Assembly (NCBI RefSeq): GCF_000022065.1
Contig: NC_011898.1
Location: 1,386,001-1,450,000, forward strand
DNA length: 64,000 bases
From: Ruminiclostridium cellulolyticum H10
Lineage (GTDB): Bacteria; Bacillota; Clostridia; Acetivibrionales; DSM-1351
Reading direction: 5' to 3'
This document shows positions 54,701 through 63,926 of this stretch, one piece after another. Under the pieces are notes generated by a model. The model was not told the origin of the DNA. It saw only the letters and a program-made list of their open reading frames with translations, and did not search any database. Position 1 is the first letter of the stretch, and each line of letters starts with the position of its first letter. The position numbers were made by a program, and so were the translations under genes.

Positions 54701-55597
54701 TTGAGTTTACAAATACGGAATGTATCAAAAAAGTTTGGAGAAAAGCTTGCTGTCAATGATATTACATTTGAAGTAGGCGAACCTGGTGTGTTTGGTCTGC
54801 TAGGTACAAACGGAGCAGGAAAAACCACTACTATAAGGATGATATTGAATATTGTAAAAAAAGATTCCGGAAGTATATTGTGGAATAATAAACCCGTTGA
54901 AAGGGAGGTTACCAACTTCGGATACCTTCCCGAGGAAAGAGGATTGTACCCCAAAGTAAAGGTTGCCGAACAGCTTATGTATTTTGCCAGACTGAGAGGA
55001 ATCAGTTCCGCTAAGGCAAAAAAGGACATAAGTAACTGGTTAGAGAGAATGGAGGCAAGCCAATATGCAAATATGGCAGCAGAAAAGCTTTCCAAAGGGA
55101 ATCAGCAAAAAATACAGTTTATTGCTTCTATATTGCATGATCCCGACCTGATATTCATGGACGAGCCGTTCAGCGGACTGGACCCTGTAAATACAGAATT
55201 GTTTAAGGGTGTAATCCATGAACTGATTAATAAAAACAAATACATAATAATGTCAAGTCATCAAATGTCTACAGTAGAAGAGTTCTGTAGGGACATAGTA
55301 ATTCTTAAAAATGGCAATACCGTACTTAATGGAAATCTTAAAAAAATCAAGCATAGCTACGGTAGGAACAACCTGTTGATAAATTCGGAAGGAGATATTA
55401 TTGAGCTGGCTGCACAGGAGGGAATTACAAAGGTAAATCGCACTGCGGCAGGATATGAATTTAAAATATCGAACGAAGAGCAGGCTTACAGGCTTCTTGA
55501 AAAAGTACTTAACAAAAAGCTTATGCTTGATAAATTTGAGATAAGAGAGCCATCACTGCATGAAATATTTATAGAAAAGGCTGGTGAAGCAAAATGA
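54701..55597 (+). CDS. ABC transporter ATP-binding protein, NatA type
   Basis: 298 residues from TTG 54701 (MSLQIRNVSKKFGEKL; GAGGTGG upstream). Walker A GTNGAGKTT, signature LSKGNQQKIQFIASI, Walker B LIFMDEPFSGLD, plus the C-terminal extension of NatA-like ATPases. It overlaps the permease gene by 4 nt. PadR control suggests induction by a toxic compound or membrane stress. Confidence 0.94.
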   Translation: MSLQIRNVSKKFGEKLAVNDITFEVGEPGVFGLLGTNGAGKTTTIRMILNIVKKDSGSILWNNKPVEREVTNFGYLPEERGLYPKVKVAEQLMYFARLRGISSAKAKKDISNWLERMEASQYANMAAEKLSKGNQQKIQFIASILHDPDLIFMDEPFSGLDPVNTELFKGVIHELINKNKYIIMSSHQMSTVEEFCRDIVILKNGNTVLNGNLKKIKHSYGRNNLLINSEGDIIELAAQEGITKVNRTAAGYEFKISNEEQAYRLLEKVLNKKLMLDKFEIREPSLHEIFIEKAGEAK

Positions 55598-56874
55598 AAG
55601 AATTTTTAGAAGTATTCAAGTATACTTTCAAAGAGAATGTACGAAAAAAGTCATTCATTATATCAACTGTATTGATTCTTGTAATAGTTGTAGCTGCTAT
55701 GGTAATACCGGCAGCAATTTCCAAGAGTAGAACGGGAGGCAATCTTAATCCGAAAGAGCAGACCCAGACAGAAGCTTCAAACATAAAAACAGTATATTTT
55801 ATTGACAAAACTGGAATTTTTGAACAAGAGACAAATGGATTACAGCATCAAATGTCAGGCTTTAAGCTTGAGAAAGTGCCTGCTGACAAGGAGGAAGGCC
55901 TTAAAGATCAGATAAAAGATAAGGGTGAAAGCTATATGATAGTTGTTAGCCTCAAAGATAACATTCCAAGTGTCGAGTACTTTACAAAGCAGTATGGAAG
56001 CGGCCCGAACCCTGAAATGATAAGCAAGGCATTCAAGAATGTTTACGTGACAACCGTACTGAAAGGCGAAAATGTTTCAGAAGATGTTATTACAAAGACT
56101 TTAGCAGATTTAAATATTAATGTAAATGAATTGGGCAACAGTAAAGTAGGAGGATTTGTTTCAAGTATATTCATCGTAATAATACTGTTCTTTGCTATAT
56201 ATTTCTACGGCTATGGAGTGTCAATGTCTGTGGCATCCGAAAAAACCTCCAGGGTTATGGAACTCCTTATTACATCTGTAAAACCTTCAAGAATAATTAT
56301 TGGAAAAACTGCAGGTATGGGAGTGCTGGGGCTTATACAGCTGGCATTGATTATAGGGGTTGGTGCAGTGACCTACAAAGCTGTTTTTCCAACGGATTTC
56401 ACAATAGATGGTATGAAGCTGGATTTGTCAGGCTTTACACCCTTTACATTTTCAATGGTAATAATCTACTTCATACTTGGGTATACACTGTATGCACTTA
56501 TGTACGCCGTCGTAGGAGCAACTGTCAGCAAGGCAGAAGATGTAAACTCAGCTATGATGCCCATGTCCTTTATAGCAATTATAGCATTCTATTTTTCATA
56601 CGGTACATTTGCAGTGCCGGACAGTACTGCGGCAAAAATAGCCTCAATAATACCATTTACTTCCCCGTTCTCAGTACCGTCAAGACTTGTGTCAACGAGT
56701 ATACCCCTTTGGGAAATCGGAGTATCACTGGGAGTGTTGCTGATAGCTATAACATTTGTGGGGATGATCTCAGTAAAACTCTACTCCTATGCTGTACTTC
56801 ATTACGGCGACAGATTGAAAATAGGAAAGCTATTACAGGTTTCAAAAGACAACAAGACGGTTGTTGATAAATAA
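55594..56874 (+). CDS. ABC-2 type permease, NatB type
   Basis: 426 residues. An N-terminal transmembrane segment (about 22-43) and external domain (about 55-180) are followed by five to six membrane segments with the linker MSVASEKTSRVMELLITSVKPSRIIIGKTAG, diagnostic of NatB/YhaP permeases. It exports Na+ or, more often, unknown compounds; with the ATPase at 54701 it makes a complete exporter. Confidence 0.92.
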   Translation: MKEFLEVFKYTFKENVRKKSFIISTVLILVIVVAAMVIPAAISKSRTGGNLNPKEQTQTEASNIKTVYFIDKTGIFEQETNGLQHQMSGFKLEKVPADKEEGLKDQIKDKGESYMIVVSLKDNIPSVEYFTKQYGSGPNPEMISKAFKNVYVTTVLKGENVSEDVITKTLADLNINVNELGNSKVGGFVSSIFIVIILFFAIYFYGYGVSMSVASEKTSRVMELLITSVKPSRIIIGKTAGMGVLGLIQLALIIGVGAVTYKAVFPTDFTIDGMKLDLSGFTPFTFSMVIIYFILGYTLYALMYAVVGATVSKAEDVNSAMMPMSFIAIIAFYFSYGTFAVPDSTAAKIASIIPFTSPFSVPSRLVSTSIPLWEIGVSLGVLLIAITFVGMISVKLYSYAVLHYGDRLKIGKLLQVSKDNKTVVDK

Positions 56875-56924
56875 TATTGAATCATTATACGATTTGATTT
56901 AGAATAAAATTAATATATAAATTC

Positions 56925-57115
56925 AAAGGGGCTGTTGCAAAATAGAAAGTTTTTCTGTTTTAACATCGGTACTCCCGTATAAAATTATATCAATGGTTGC
57001 TTCCATGTATTGCAAGAGTCTCTAGCGTTTTCGCCGAGCAAGCTTTCATTGATACAATTTATACTCTAAGTACAGGTTAAAAAAGATAAAGATTATTTTT
57101 GCGACAACCCCTTTT
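56925..57115. mobile_element. MITE-like element, copy B (191 bp)
   Basis: Inverted-repeat ends AAAGGGGCTGTTGCAAAA and the complement of AAAAGGGGTTGTCGCAAAA. Reversed, it aligns with 24061-24212 over its whole length except for about 33 extra bases after GAAGCTTG. No coding potential. It ends 18 bp before the manA start, between the exporter and manA. Confidence 0.75.
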
Positions 57116-57132
57116 CAGCTGCGGAGGAGCTT

Positions 57133-58182
57133 ATGTATTATCCAATTAAATTTAGACCCGTTTATAAGGATTATATCTGGGGAGGCCGATATTTTGAGAA
57201 GTTGGGTAGGGAGCTTCCGAAAGGTGTAGTTGCTGAAAGCTGGGAGGTATCCTGCCATAAGAATGGACTTAGTGTTATAGCAAACGGTGAATATGCAGGG
57301 CGGACACTAATCGAGTTTATAAAGTCTGACACGGTAGGTGTTTTAGGAACCAACTTTCCTTATGAGTGCAGTGAAATACCTCTACTGGTAAAACTTATAG
57401 ATGCCCATGATAAACTCTCCGTCCAAGTGCACCCTGATGATTGCCATGCGGCAGTTTTTGAAAATGGCTTTGGAAAAAATGAAATGTGGTACATAATGGA
57501 TGCAAAACCAGGTGCAAAGCTAGTTGCCGGACTTAAAGAAGATGTAACCAGAGAAAAATTCATACGTGCCGTCAGTGAAAACCGTATTGAAGACTGTCTT
57601 TTACAGGTGGAGGTCATGCCGGGGGATGTTATAAGTATACCTGCAGGATTGGTTCATGCTATAGGTGAGGGAATTGTAATAGCGGAAATACAGCAGACAT
57701 CTGACATTACTTACAGGGTATTTGACTACAACAGGGTTGATGGAAATGGGAATAAACGACCGCTCCATCTTGAGAAGGCACTTGATGTAATTAACTTTAA
57801 TGCCGGACGAAGGAAGATTAAATATGAAGGCGTAAAGGTTAAAATCAATGATACCTGTTCCAAGACAGTGTTCTTAGCAAACAGGTATTTTGCATGTGAA
57901 AGGTATGATTTAAATGGTGGGTTTAAAGAAAAATGTGACGGGAGCAAATTCCACATATATATATTTATGGAGGGTAATGGTATAATACAAACGGGAGATG
58001 TAAAGGTCAGTATCAAAGCGGGTGAAACCGTATTCCTGCCAGCAGCTGTAGGCGAATATACTGTTTCCGGTCAATTAAAGGCATTAAAAACATATATACC
58101 TGACCTAATAAGCGACATTGTTGACCCAATGAGGAATGCGGGATGTTCAAACAGTGAGATATACAAGGTTCTAAGCTGTTAG
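57133..58182 (+). CDS. manA: Mannose-6-phosphate isomerase, class I
   Basis: Zinc enzyme interconverting mannose 6-phosphate and fructose 6-phosphate; 349 residues, a normal length for the short Firmicutes type. Motifs KDYIWGGRYFEKLGRELP, VQVHPDD (zinc His), KNEMWYIMDA, GLVHAIGEG and QTSDITYRVFDY are intact. ATG follows GCGGAGGAGCTT. A MITE-like repeat lies directly upstream and might affect its promoter. An ABC gene follows 28 nt later. Confidence 0.95.
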   Translation: MYYPIKFRPVYKDYIWGGRYFEKLGRELPKGVVAESWEVSCHKNGLSVIANGEYAGRTLIEFIKSDTVGVLGTNFPYECSEIPLLVKLIDAHDKLSVQVHPDDCHAAVFENGFGKNEMWYIMDAKPGAKLVAGLKEDVTREKFIRAVSENRIEDCLLQVEVMPGDVISIPAGLVHAIGEGIVIAEIQQTSDITYRVFDYNRVDGNGNKRPLHLEKALDVINFNAGRRKIKYEGVKVKINDTCSKTVFLANRYFACERYDLNGGFKEKCDGSKFHIYIFMEGNGIIQTGDVKVSIKAGETVFLPAAVGEYTVSGQLKALKTYIPDLISDIVDPMRNAGCSNSEIYKVLSC

Positions 58183-58210
58183 TTCAACAATAAAAATATG
58201 GAGGAATAAG

Positions 58211-58921
58211 ATGATTGCAATAAACAATCTTACAAAAAGCTATAGTAAGTTTAAAGCGGTTGATGGAGTTTCCTTAACTGCAAAACCAGGTGAAATAACT
58301 ATACTTCTCGGACCTAACGGTGCGGGTAAATCCACAACAATTAAGAGTATTGCAGGACTTTTGAAATTTGAAGGTGAAATAACAATATGGGGTTGCCCCA
58401 ATAAAACACTAGATGCAAAGAAAGTGTTCGGATATATACCCGAAACGCCTGCTTTGTATGATCTGCTCACTCCAATGGAACACGCAGAATTTATTGCAAA
58501 GGCTTACAAGCTAGAATCCGGATGGGAGGACAAGGCAAGGGCCATATTTGAAAGACTTGAAATTTATGATAAAAAGGATAAATACATCAGGGAGCTTTCA
58601 AAGGGTATGACACAAAAGCTTAGTATTGCTCTCGCTTTGCTTATAGAACCCAAAGCTGTCCTTTTTGATGAACCTTTAGTAGGACTTGATCCGAAAGCAA
58701 TAAATGAGGTTCTGAAGATATTAGTGGAGCTTAGATCACAGGAAAAAAGTATACTTGTAAGTACTCATATAATTGATACTATCAATGATGTGTGGGATAG
58801 AGCTTACATCATGAACAAAGGGAAAATAGTTTCAGAAATTACAAAAAATGATTTTAAAGGAAGAGATTTAAAAACCATATTCTTTGAACTCACAGGGGAG
58901 GAAGAAGAATGCAGGCAATAA
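58211..58921 (+). CDS. ABC transporter ATP-binding protein
   Basis: 236 residues, Walker A GPNGAGKST, signature LSKGMTQKLSIALAL, Walker B AVLFDEPLVGLD, Q-loop region YIPETPALYDLLTPMEHAEF. ATG follows GGAGG. It overlaps the permease gene by 13 nt, so the two are translationally coupled. Exporter class; substrate unknown. Confidence 0.94.
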   Translation: MIAINNLTKSYSKFKAVDGVSLTAKPGEITILLGPNGAGKSTTIKSIAGLLKFEGEITIWGCPNKTLDAKKVFGYIPETPALYDLLTPMEHAEFIAKAYKLESGWEDKARAIFERLEIYDKKDKYIRELSKGMTQKLSIALALLIEPKAVLFDEPLVGLDPKAINEVLKILVELRSQEKSILVSTHIIDTINDVWDRAYIMNKGKIVSEITKNDFKGRDLKTIFFELTGEEEECRQ

Positions 58922-60465
58922 TGTATTTAATTAAAAGAGCTTATATAAATAAAATTAAGCGTGCATTTAAAAGTATTCCTTCAGCTATACTTACTGTGTT
59001 GGGTGTAGTTGGATTTTTATTTGTTTTTATCTCGTCGTTTAAAATGAAAAAAGCCCCGTTTCAGAGTGCATCATCTGAAACGATTATTGCGGCAGTAGTC
59101 CTTTTAATTGGAGTCTTATTATACAATTCATTCCTTTCCAGAGATACTGGAATATTGACAATGGCGGATGCAAATTTCCTTTTTACAGGGCCCTTTGAGA
59201 AAAGACAGGTACTTCTTTACCTGTTGGTTTCTGTGGCACCCGCTTCACTTATGATTGGTTTCTTCATGTGTTTTTATCTTCCTTTTTTAATGGGACCGGC
59301 ATTAAGCTTTCCTAAATATATAATAACACTTGTTATTATAAGTCTTTTTCTTGGAGTAGTTTTCCTCTCTTACTACTACATATACATAGTTGATTCGGAG
59401 CATACGGGTTTCAGGAAAAAATCAAAGACGGTTTTCTGGGCTTTTATAGGTGTGCTTGCAGTTATCTTTGCAGTTATGCTATTTAATAATAATTTTGAAT
59501 TAAGGATAACAGTCCAAAAGTATTTTGGAAGCTCATGGTATAACTGGGTACCTCTTTTCGGCTGGACAAAATGGGCGATAAGTTCTTTGTTAGGAGGAAA
59601 TATGCTGACAGGATTTATCCCACCTGTATGTTTGCTTCTGGCTTCAAATGCACTGTTAGGTATTTTACTGTACAATGTAAAAGCTGATTTTTATGAAAAA
59701 ACTTTAGAAGACTCAGTCAGTCTCCAGAAAATAATGGATGATATTAAGACATCAGGTAAAGCAGATTCACTTGCCTTCTCAAAGGTGAAGAAAAGGGCAG
59801 TTTCTGTAAAATTTAGAACAGGAGCTTCTGCAATATATTCAAAACAGATGCTTGAAAGCAGGAAAATGGGAGTATTATCAAATTACAGAGAATTATTAAT
59901 TGGACTGTTCTATGTAGGGTTTGGTTTGATTTTTGGCTTAAATTTCAACTTTGTATTCACCATGGTAAGTTTCGGAGCCTTGTCCATGTCTCTTAACGAT
60001 TCTTGGCATAGGGATTTTAAAAAACCTTATGTATTTCTTATTCCGGAAAACTCATTCAATAAAGTAATATATTCCGTTTTGCCGGGGTTAGTTAAAACTA
60101 TAATAAACGGTAGTATATCTATAACCGTTGCTGCTATAGCGTACAAACTCAGTCCGTCGGCGTGGAGTAGTTATATACTGGTATTTTTGAGTTTTGCCTT
60201 ACTTTTCGTTTTTGCAGAAGTATTCACATACAGGATAATAGGATCGAGTTCCAATGCGATGGTGGTTACCATGCTCAGGATGTTGTTCGTAATAGCTACA
60301 TGTGTACCGGCGTTTATAATATTGATTATAATATCGGTTCTTTCAAACGGTGTACCAAACCTGACACAAATAGCTATATGTATGTTAGCTGTAAACATGG
60401 TATTTTCCGTACTGTTGGCATACCTCAGCAAGGGTATTTTTGAACAGAGTGAACTTATGGAATAA
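58909..60465 (+). CDS. ABC exporter permease-like protein
   Basis: 518 residues, about twelve hydrophobic segments. N-terminal MQAIMYLIKRAYINKIKRAFKSIP and DTGILTMADANFLFTGPFEKRQVLLYLLV fit the putative ABC exporter family found with BcrA-like ATPases in clostridia. A cytoplasmic region lies at about 255-330. The ATG overlaps the ATPase gene. Substrate unknown. Confidence 0.85.
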   Translation: MQAIMYLIKRAYINKIKRAFKSIPSAILTVLGVVGFLFVFISSFKMKKAPFQSASSETIIAAVVLLIGVLLYNSFLSRDTGILTMADANFLFTGPFEKRQVLLYLLVSVAPASLMIGFFMCFYLPFLMGPALSFPKYIITLVIISLFLGVVFLSYYYIYIVDSEHTGFRKKSKTVFWAFIGVLAVIFAVMLFNNNFELRITVQKYFGSSWYNWVPLFGWTKWAISSLLGGNMLTGFIPPVCLLLASNALLGILLYNVKADFYEKTLEDSVSLQKIMDDIKTSGKADSLAFSKVKKRAVSVKFRTGASAIYSKQMLESRKMGVLSNYRELLIGLFYVGFGLIFGLNFNFVFTMVSFGALSMSLNDSWHRDFKKPYVFLIPENSFNKVIYSVLPGLVKTIINGSISITVAAIAYKLSPSAWSSYILVFLSFALLFVFAEVFTYRIIGSSSNAMVVTMLRMLFVIATCVPAFIILIIISVLSNGVPNLTQIAICMLAVNMVFSVLLAYLSKGIFEQSELME

Positions 60466-60580
60466 CATTGTATTTTGTTTGACACACATATTTCTTTATT
60501 GTAGAATAGCTTATGAAACGAGGCCATGAAGGTCTCCCTTGTATTTAAAAAGTTATTAATTTATATTATCCAAACTTAAT

Positions 60581-60623
60581 TAGACCCAAGAAGGGCTAGT
60601 ATTTACATACCCTTATGGGTCTA
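60581..60623 (+). other. Stem-loop in the cbiM leader
   Basis: TAGACCCA (60581-60588) pairs with TGGGTCTA (60616-60623), with inner AAGGG/CCCTT (60591-60595 / 60610-60614). Upstream near 60519-60536 a second hairpin GAGGCC-ATGAA-GGTCTC is possible. It may end the upstream exporter transcript or be part of a metal-responsive leader; I could not match a known riboswitch. Confidence 0.45.
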
Positions 60624-60648
60624 TTATTATGCGAAGGGGAGATCATCA

Positions 60649-61644
60649 ATGCATATGGGAGATTTTTTGCTGTCTCCGGCAGTCGGAGGTACAGTGATGA
60701 CAGCAGCTGTGGGGACAGCAGCGGTTTCAATAAAAAAAGTAAGGGACATGGACGAGAAGAAAATCTCTTTAATGGGGGTAATGTCCGCTTTTGTTTTCGC
60801 AGCACAAATGATTAATTTTACAATACCGGGGACAGGGTCAAGTGGTCATCTGGCAGGGGCATTAATGCTTTCAATCCTGCTGGGGCCGTATGCGGGATTT
60901 TTGTCAATAGCGGCGATACTTCTTATACAGGCAATGTTCTTTGCTGACGGAGGACTGCTTGCCTATGGCTGCAATGTAATAAATATTGGTTTTTTTGCAT
61001 GTTTTATTGCATACCCACTGATATACCGTACTGTAACTAAAAAAGGACTGACCAGAACTAGATTAATGACAGGAAGTATTCTGGCAAGTGTAGCGGCACT
61101 TCAGATGGGTGCTTTCAGTGTAGTAATTGAGACACTTCTTTCAGGAAAAACAGAGCTGCCCTTTGCACAGTTTGCACTTGCTATGCAGGGAATCCATCTT
61201 GCAATAGGAGCAGTGGAGGGCGTGGTTACGGCTGTGGTAGTATCCTTTGTTTGGAAGGTTAGACCTGATATTATTAATGCCGAACCGTCTGATATCAAAA
61301 AGAAGGGCTATAGGTCAATAATTGCAGGATTTCTAGTGGCTGCTGCACTTCTGGCGGGAGGAGTTTCCCTGTTTGCATCAGCTAATCCTGACGGTTTGGA
61401 ATGGTCCATAGGCAAGGTAGCAGGAGAAAAGGAAATAAAGGGAGAAACCCAAGTACACAAATCTCTTGAAAAAGCACAGCAGGATATTGCTTTATTGCCT
61501 GATTACAGTTTCAAGGAACAGGAAAATGCAAATGAATCCGCGGGAACGGTTGTTTCAGGACTTGTCGGCTCTGGAATTACAATAGGGCTTGTAGTATTGG
61601 CAGGTTATCTTATAAAGCTGATGAAGCGGAAGAAAGCTAATTAA
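60649..61644 (+). CDS. cbiM: ECF-type cobalt/nickel transporter S component CbiM fused to PDGLE domain
   Basis: 331 residues. It starts MHMGDFLLSPAVGG; the His residues near the N-terminus (MHMGDFLLSP) form the metal site of the CbiM/NikM family. About seven membrane segments follow, with MINFTIPGTGSSGHLAGA. A C-terminal PDGLE domain (SANPDGLEWSIGKVAG, about 245-331), with one membrane segment, replaces a separate CbiN/NikN. ATG follows AAGGGGAGATCATCA. Nickel is as likely as cobalt because CooT and DUF3842 genes follow. Confidence 0.93.
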   Translation: MHMGDFLLSPAVGGTVMTAAVGTAAVSIKKVRDMDEKKISLMGVMSAFVFAAQMINFTIPGTGSSGHLAGALMLSILLGPYAGFLSIAAILLIQAMFFADGGLLAYGCNVINIGFFACFIAYPLIYRTVTKKGLTRTRLMTGSILASVAALQMGAFSVVIETLLSGKTELPFAQFALAMQGIHLAIGAVEGVVTAVVVSFVWKVRPDIINAEPSDIKKKGYRSIIAGFLVAAALLAGGVSLFASANPDGLEWSIGKVAGEKEIKGETQVHKSLEKAQQDIALLPDYSFKEQENANESAGTVVSGLVGSGITIGLVVLAGYLIKLMKRKKAN

Positions 61645-61667
61645 ATAATTTTAGGTTGGAGTATTTT

Positions 61668-62465
61668 ATGACAGACATAACAGGGGCATTATATGAAATA
61701 AAGCATTTGGATGAATTATCTAAAAGGCATAATATAGTAAATAATATCCATCCCCTTGTAAAGCTGATTGTTACACTGGCTTACATAGGGATACTTGCTT
61801 CATTTGATCGGTACCAGGTAGCTGCACTTATACCGTTTATAATGTATCCTGCTGTTGTCCTGATGATTTGCGAAATACCTGTAGGAAAGATTATAAAAAG
61901 GGTTCTGGCTTTGGAACCCTTTATTATTGTGGCAGGAATATTAAACCCAGTATTGGACAGAAACATTGTCCACGTTGGAAATATAACCCTGTCAAGCGGT
62001 TGGCTGACATTAATTGCACTAATAATAAAAAGTACACTAATGGTTTCAGCTGGTTTTTTGCTTATTGCAACTACGGGAATTGACGATATAGCAGGAGCAA
62101 TGAGGATGGTAAGGATACCATCCATATTTGTCCTGATGTTTTTGCTGACATACAGATATATTTTTGTACTTATAGATGAAGCGGAAAGACTTTATAAAGG
62201 TTATTCACTTAGAGCACCCGGACAAAGAGGCGTAAAAATCAAGGTCTGGGGCTCAATGCTAGGACAGCTGCTTATAAGGAGCTTTAACCGGGCACAGGTC
62301 ATATACCAATCCATGGTACTAAAGGGGTATAATGGGAGATACGATGTTTCCGGACATAAGGGCTTCAAGTATACCGATGGTCTTTACCTGCTGATATGGG
62401 GTGTTTTTTTACTTACGGCACGATTAATAAATATACCGATGTTTATAGCAGGAATCTTTTATTAA
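61668..62465 (+). CDS. cbiQ: ECF transporter transmembrane T component CbiQ
   Basis: 265 residues with five to six membrane segments. It starts MTDITGALYEIKHLDELSK from ATG 61668 (TTGGAG upstream); the TTG at 61656 is inside that site. T-component signatures with Ala-Arg-Gly-like coupling helices are seen as RAPGQRGVK and YNGRYDV. It joins CbiM to the CbiO ATPase dimer. Confidence 0.92.
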   Translation: MTDITGALYEIKHLDELSKRHNIVNNIHPLVKLIVTLAYIGILASFDRYQVAALIPFIMYPAVVLMICEIPVGKIIKRVLALEPFIIVAGILNPVLDRNIVHVGNITLSSGWLTLIALIIKSTLMVSAGFLLIATTGIDDIAGAMRMVRIPSIFVLMFLLTYRYIFVLIDEAERLYKGYSLRAPGQRGVKIKVWGSMLGQLLIRSFNRAQVIYQSMVLKGYNGRYDVSGHKGFKYTDGLYLLIWGVFLLTARLINIPMFIAGIFY

Positions 62466-62484
62466 AAATTTCTATGGAGGTCTT

Positions 62485-63249
62485 ATGAGTCATCACAAAA
62501 TAGAATTGGAAGAAGTCAGCTTCAGTTATCCTGACGGGCATCAGGCACTTGATGATATCACTTTTTTGCTTGGTCACGGGGAATCGGTGGGTGTTGTTGG
62601 GGCTAACGGAGCAGGGAAATCCACACTGCTTTCAATATTATCCGGAATACTGTTTCCCCAGAAAGGAAATGTAAGAATAGGTGATATCCCCGTTACAAAG
62701 AAAACCCTTGCAGAAGTAAGGCGCAGCATAGGTCTTGTGTTTCAGGAACCTGATGACCAGCTGTTTATGACATCGGTATATGATGATGTGGCTTTTGGAC
62801 CAAGAAACTACCAACTGGATGAAAAAGAGGTTGAGGAAAGAGTAAACCATGCCTTGGAGGAGGTTGGAATCCCTCATCTCAAGGACCGTCCTCCATACAA
62901 GCTTTCAGGCGGTGAAAAGAAGCTGGCGGCTATAGCTGCTGTTATTTCCATGGAGCCGGACATACTGATAATGGATGAACCTACAGCTTCATTGGATCCA
63001 AAGGCAAGACGCAAGATAATGAATATTCTCAAAGGTTTTAGACATACAAAAATTATAACAAGTCACGACTTGGACATGATAATGGATATGTGTGAGAGGA
63101 CAATAGTTCTGAAAAATGGCAAAATAGCGGCTGACGGGCCCACAACTGATATTTTGGGAGATAGCGGACTTATGGAGCGTTGCGGGCTTGAATTACCTCT
63201 TGCAATGCAGAACTGTCCTGTATGTGGAAAAACTAAACCCTTTGAATAA
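62485..63249 (+). CDS. cbiO: ECF transporter ATP-binding protein CbiO
   Basis: 254 residues, Walker A GANGAGKST, Q-loop VFQEPDDQLFMTSVYDDVAFGPRN (the DDQLF motif is typical of CbiO/EcfA), signature LSGGEKKLAAIAAVI, Walker B ILIMDEPTASLD. ATG follows TGGAGG. C-terminal ALPM...CPVCGK has two extra cysteines that might touch metal. Completes a CbiMQO metal uptake system. Confidence 0.95.
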   Translation: MSHHKIELEEVSFSYPDGHQALDDITFLLGHGESVGVVGANGAGKSTLLSILSGILFPQKGNVRIGDIPVTKKTLAEVRRSIGLVFQEPDDQLFMTSVYDDVAFGPRNYQLDEKEVEERVNHALEEVGIPHLKDRPPYKLSGGEKKLAAIAAVISMEPDILIMDEPTASLDPKARRKIMNILKGFRHTKIITSHDLDMIMDMCERTIVLKNGKIAADGPTTDILGDSGLMERCGLELPLAMQNCPVCGKTKPFE

Positions 63250-63494
63250 TTATGATTTTGAGTTTAAAATTAACTTATACGTATGAAATCTGAAAGGTAT
63301 TTAACAAGTTTAACTTTATAAAAATACGTTCAGCACTTTACAGATTATATTTATTTCTTATAATGGTAATAGGATGTTCGTTCAGACAATAACAAAGGGA
63401 GGGTCAGCACTAAATGGCCCGATGAACAGTTTAAAGCTACCTTGAAGGAACTTTTTGACATAACACTGCATGTTAAGATTTGGTGGGAGGATAT

Positions 63495-63926
63495 ATGCGG
63501 ATTGCAGTTATAGATGGTCAGGGCGGGGGCATAGGAAAGCTTATAATAGAAAAGCTCCGTTCTGCATTTGGCAATGAAATTGACTTGCTTGCATTGGGCA
63601 CAAATGCACTGGCTGCATCGTTAATGCTTAAGGCGGGTGCAAATGAGGGTGCCTCCGGGGAAAATGCAATTTTATTTAATGCACCAAAGGTGGACATAAT
63701 AATTGGTACAATAGGGATTGTATGTGCAAATTCCATGTTGGGAGAGCTTACGCCCGTAATGGCAGCGGCTATTGCACAAAGTGCAGCAATAAAAATATTG
63801 ATTCCGCTGAACAGATGTAATATCATAGTAACCGGGACGAAGGACGAGCCGCTTCCTCATCATTTGGATGATGCCATAGCTCTAGTCGGAAACGTAATAA
63901 GGAGTGATAAAAGTGTGCGAGGCTAA
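63495..63926 (+). CDS. DUF3842 family protein
   Basis: 143 residues, a Rossmann-like start MRIAVIDGQGGGIGKLIIEKLR, then DLLALGTNALAASLMLKAGANEGASGENA, GTIGIVCANSMLGELTPVMAAAIAQS and LIPLNRC. I recognise the conserved DUF3842 pattern of anaerobes; function unknown. ATG 63495 follows GGTGGGAGG; a TTG at 63480 lies before it. It overlaps the CooT-like gene by 14 nt, so a nickel-related role is inferred. Confidence 0.85.
   Translation: MRIAVIDGQGGGIGKLIIEKLRSAFGNEIDLLALGTNALAASLMLKAGANEGASGENAILFNAPKVDIIIGTIGIVCANSMLGELTPVMAAAIAQSAAIKILIPLNRCNIIVTGTKDEPLPHHLDDAIALVGNVIRSDKSVRG

Noticed and set aside
24061-57115. Fragments of a full IS with GGGGYTGTYGCAAAA ends
   Set aside because: No transposase remnants are seen in either copy; the interior is conserved as a unit, so MITE-like is the better description.
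60466-60648. Cobalamin or NiCo riboswitch before cbiM
   Set aside because: Hairpins are present, but I could not find the conserved cobalamin-riboswitch core or a convincing NiCo fold; kept only as a generic leader stem-loop.
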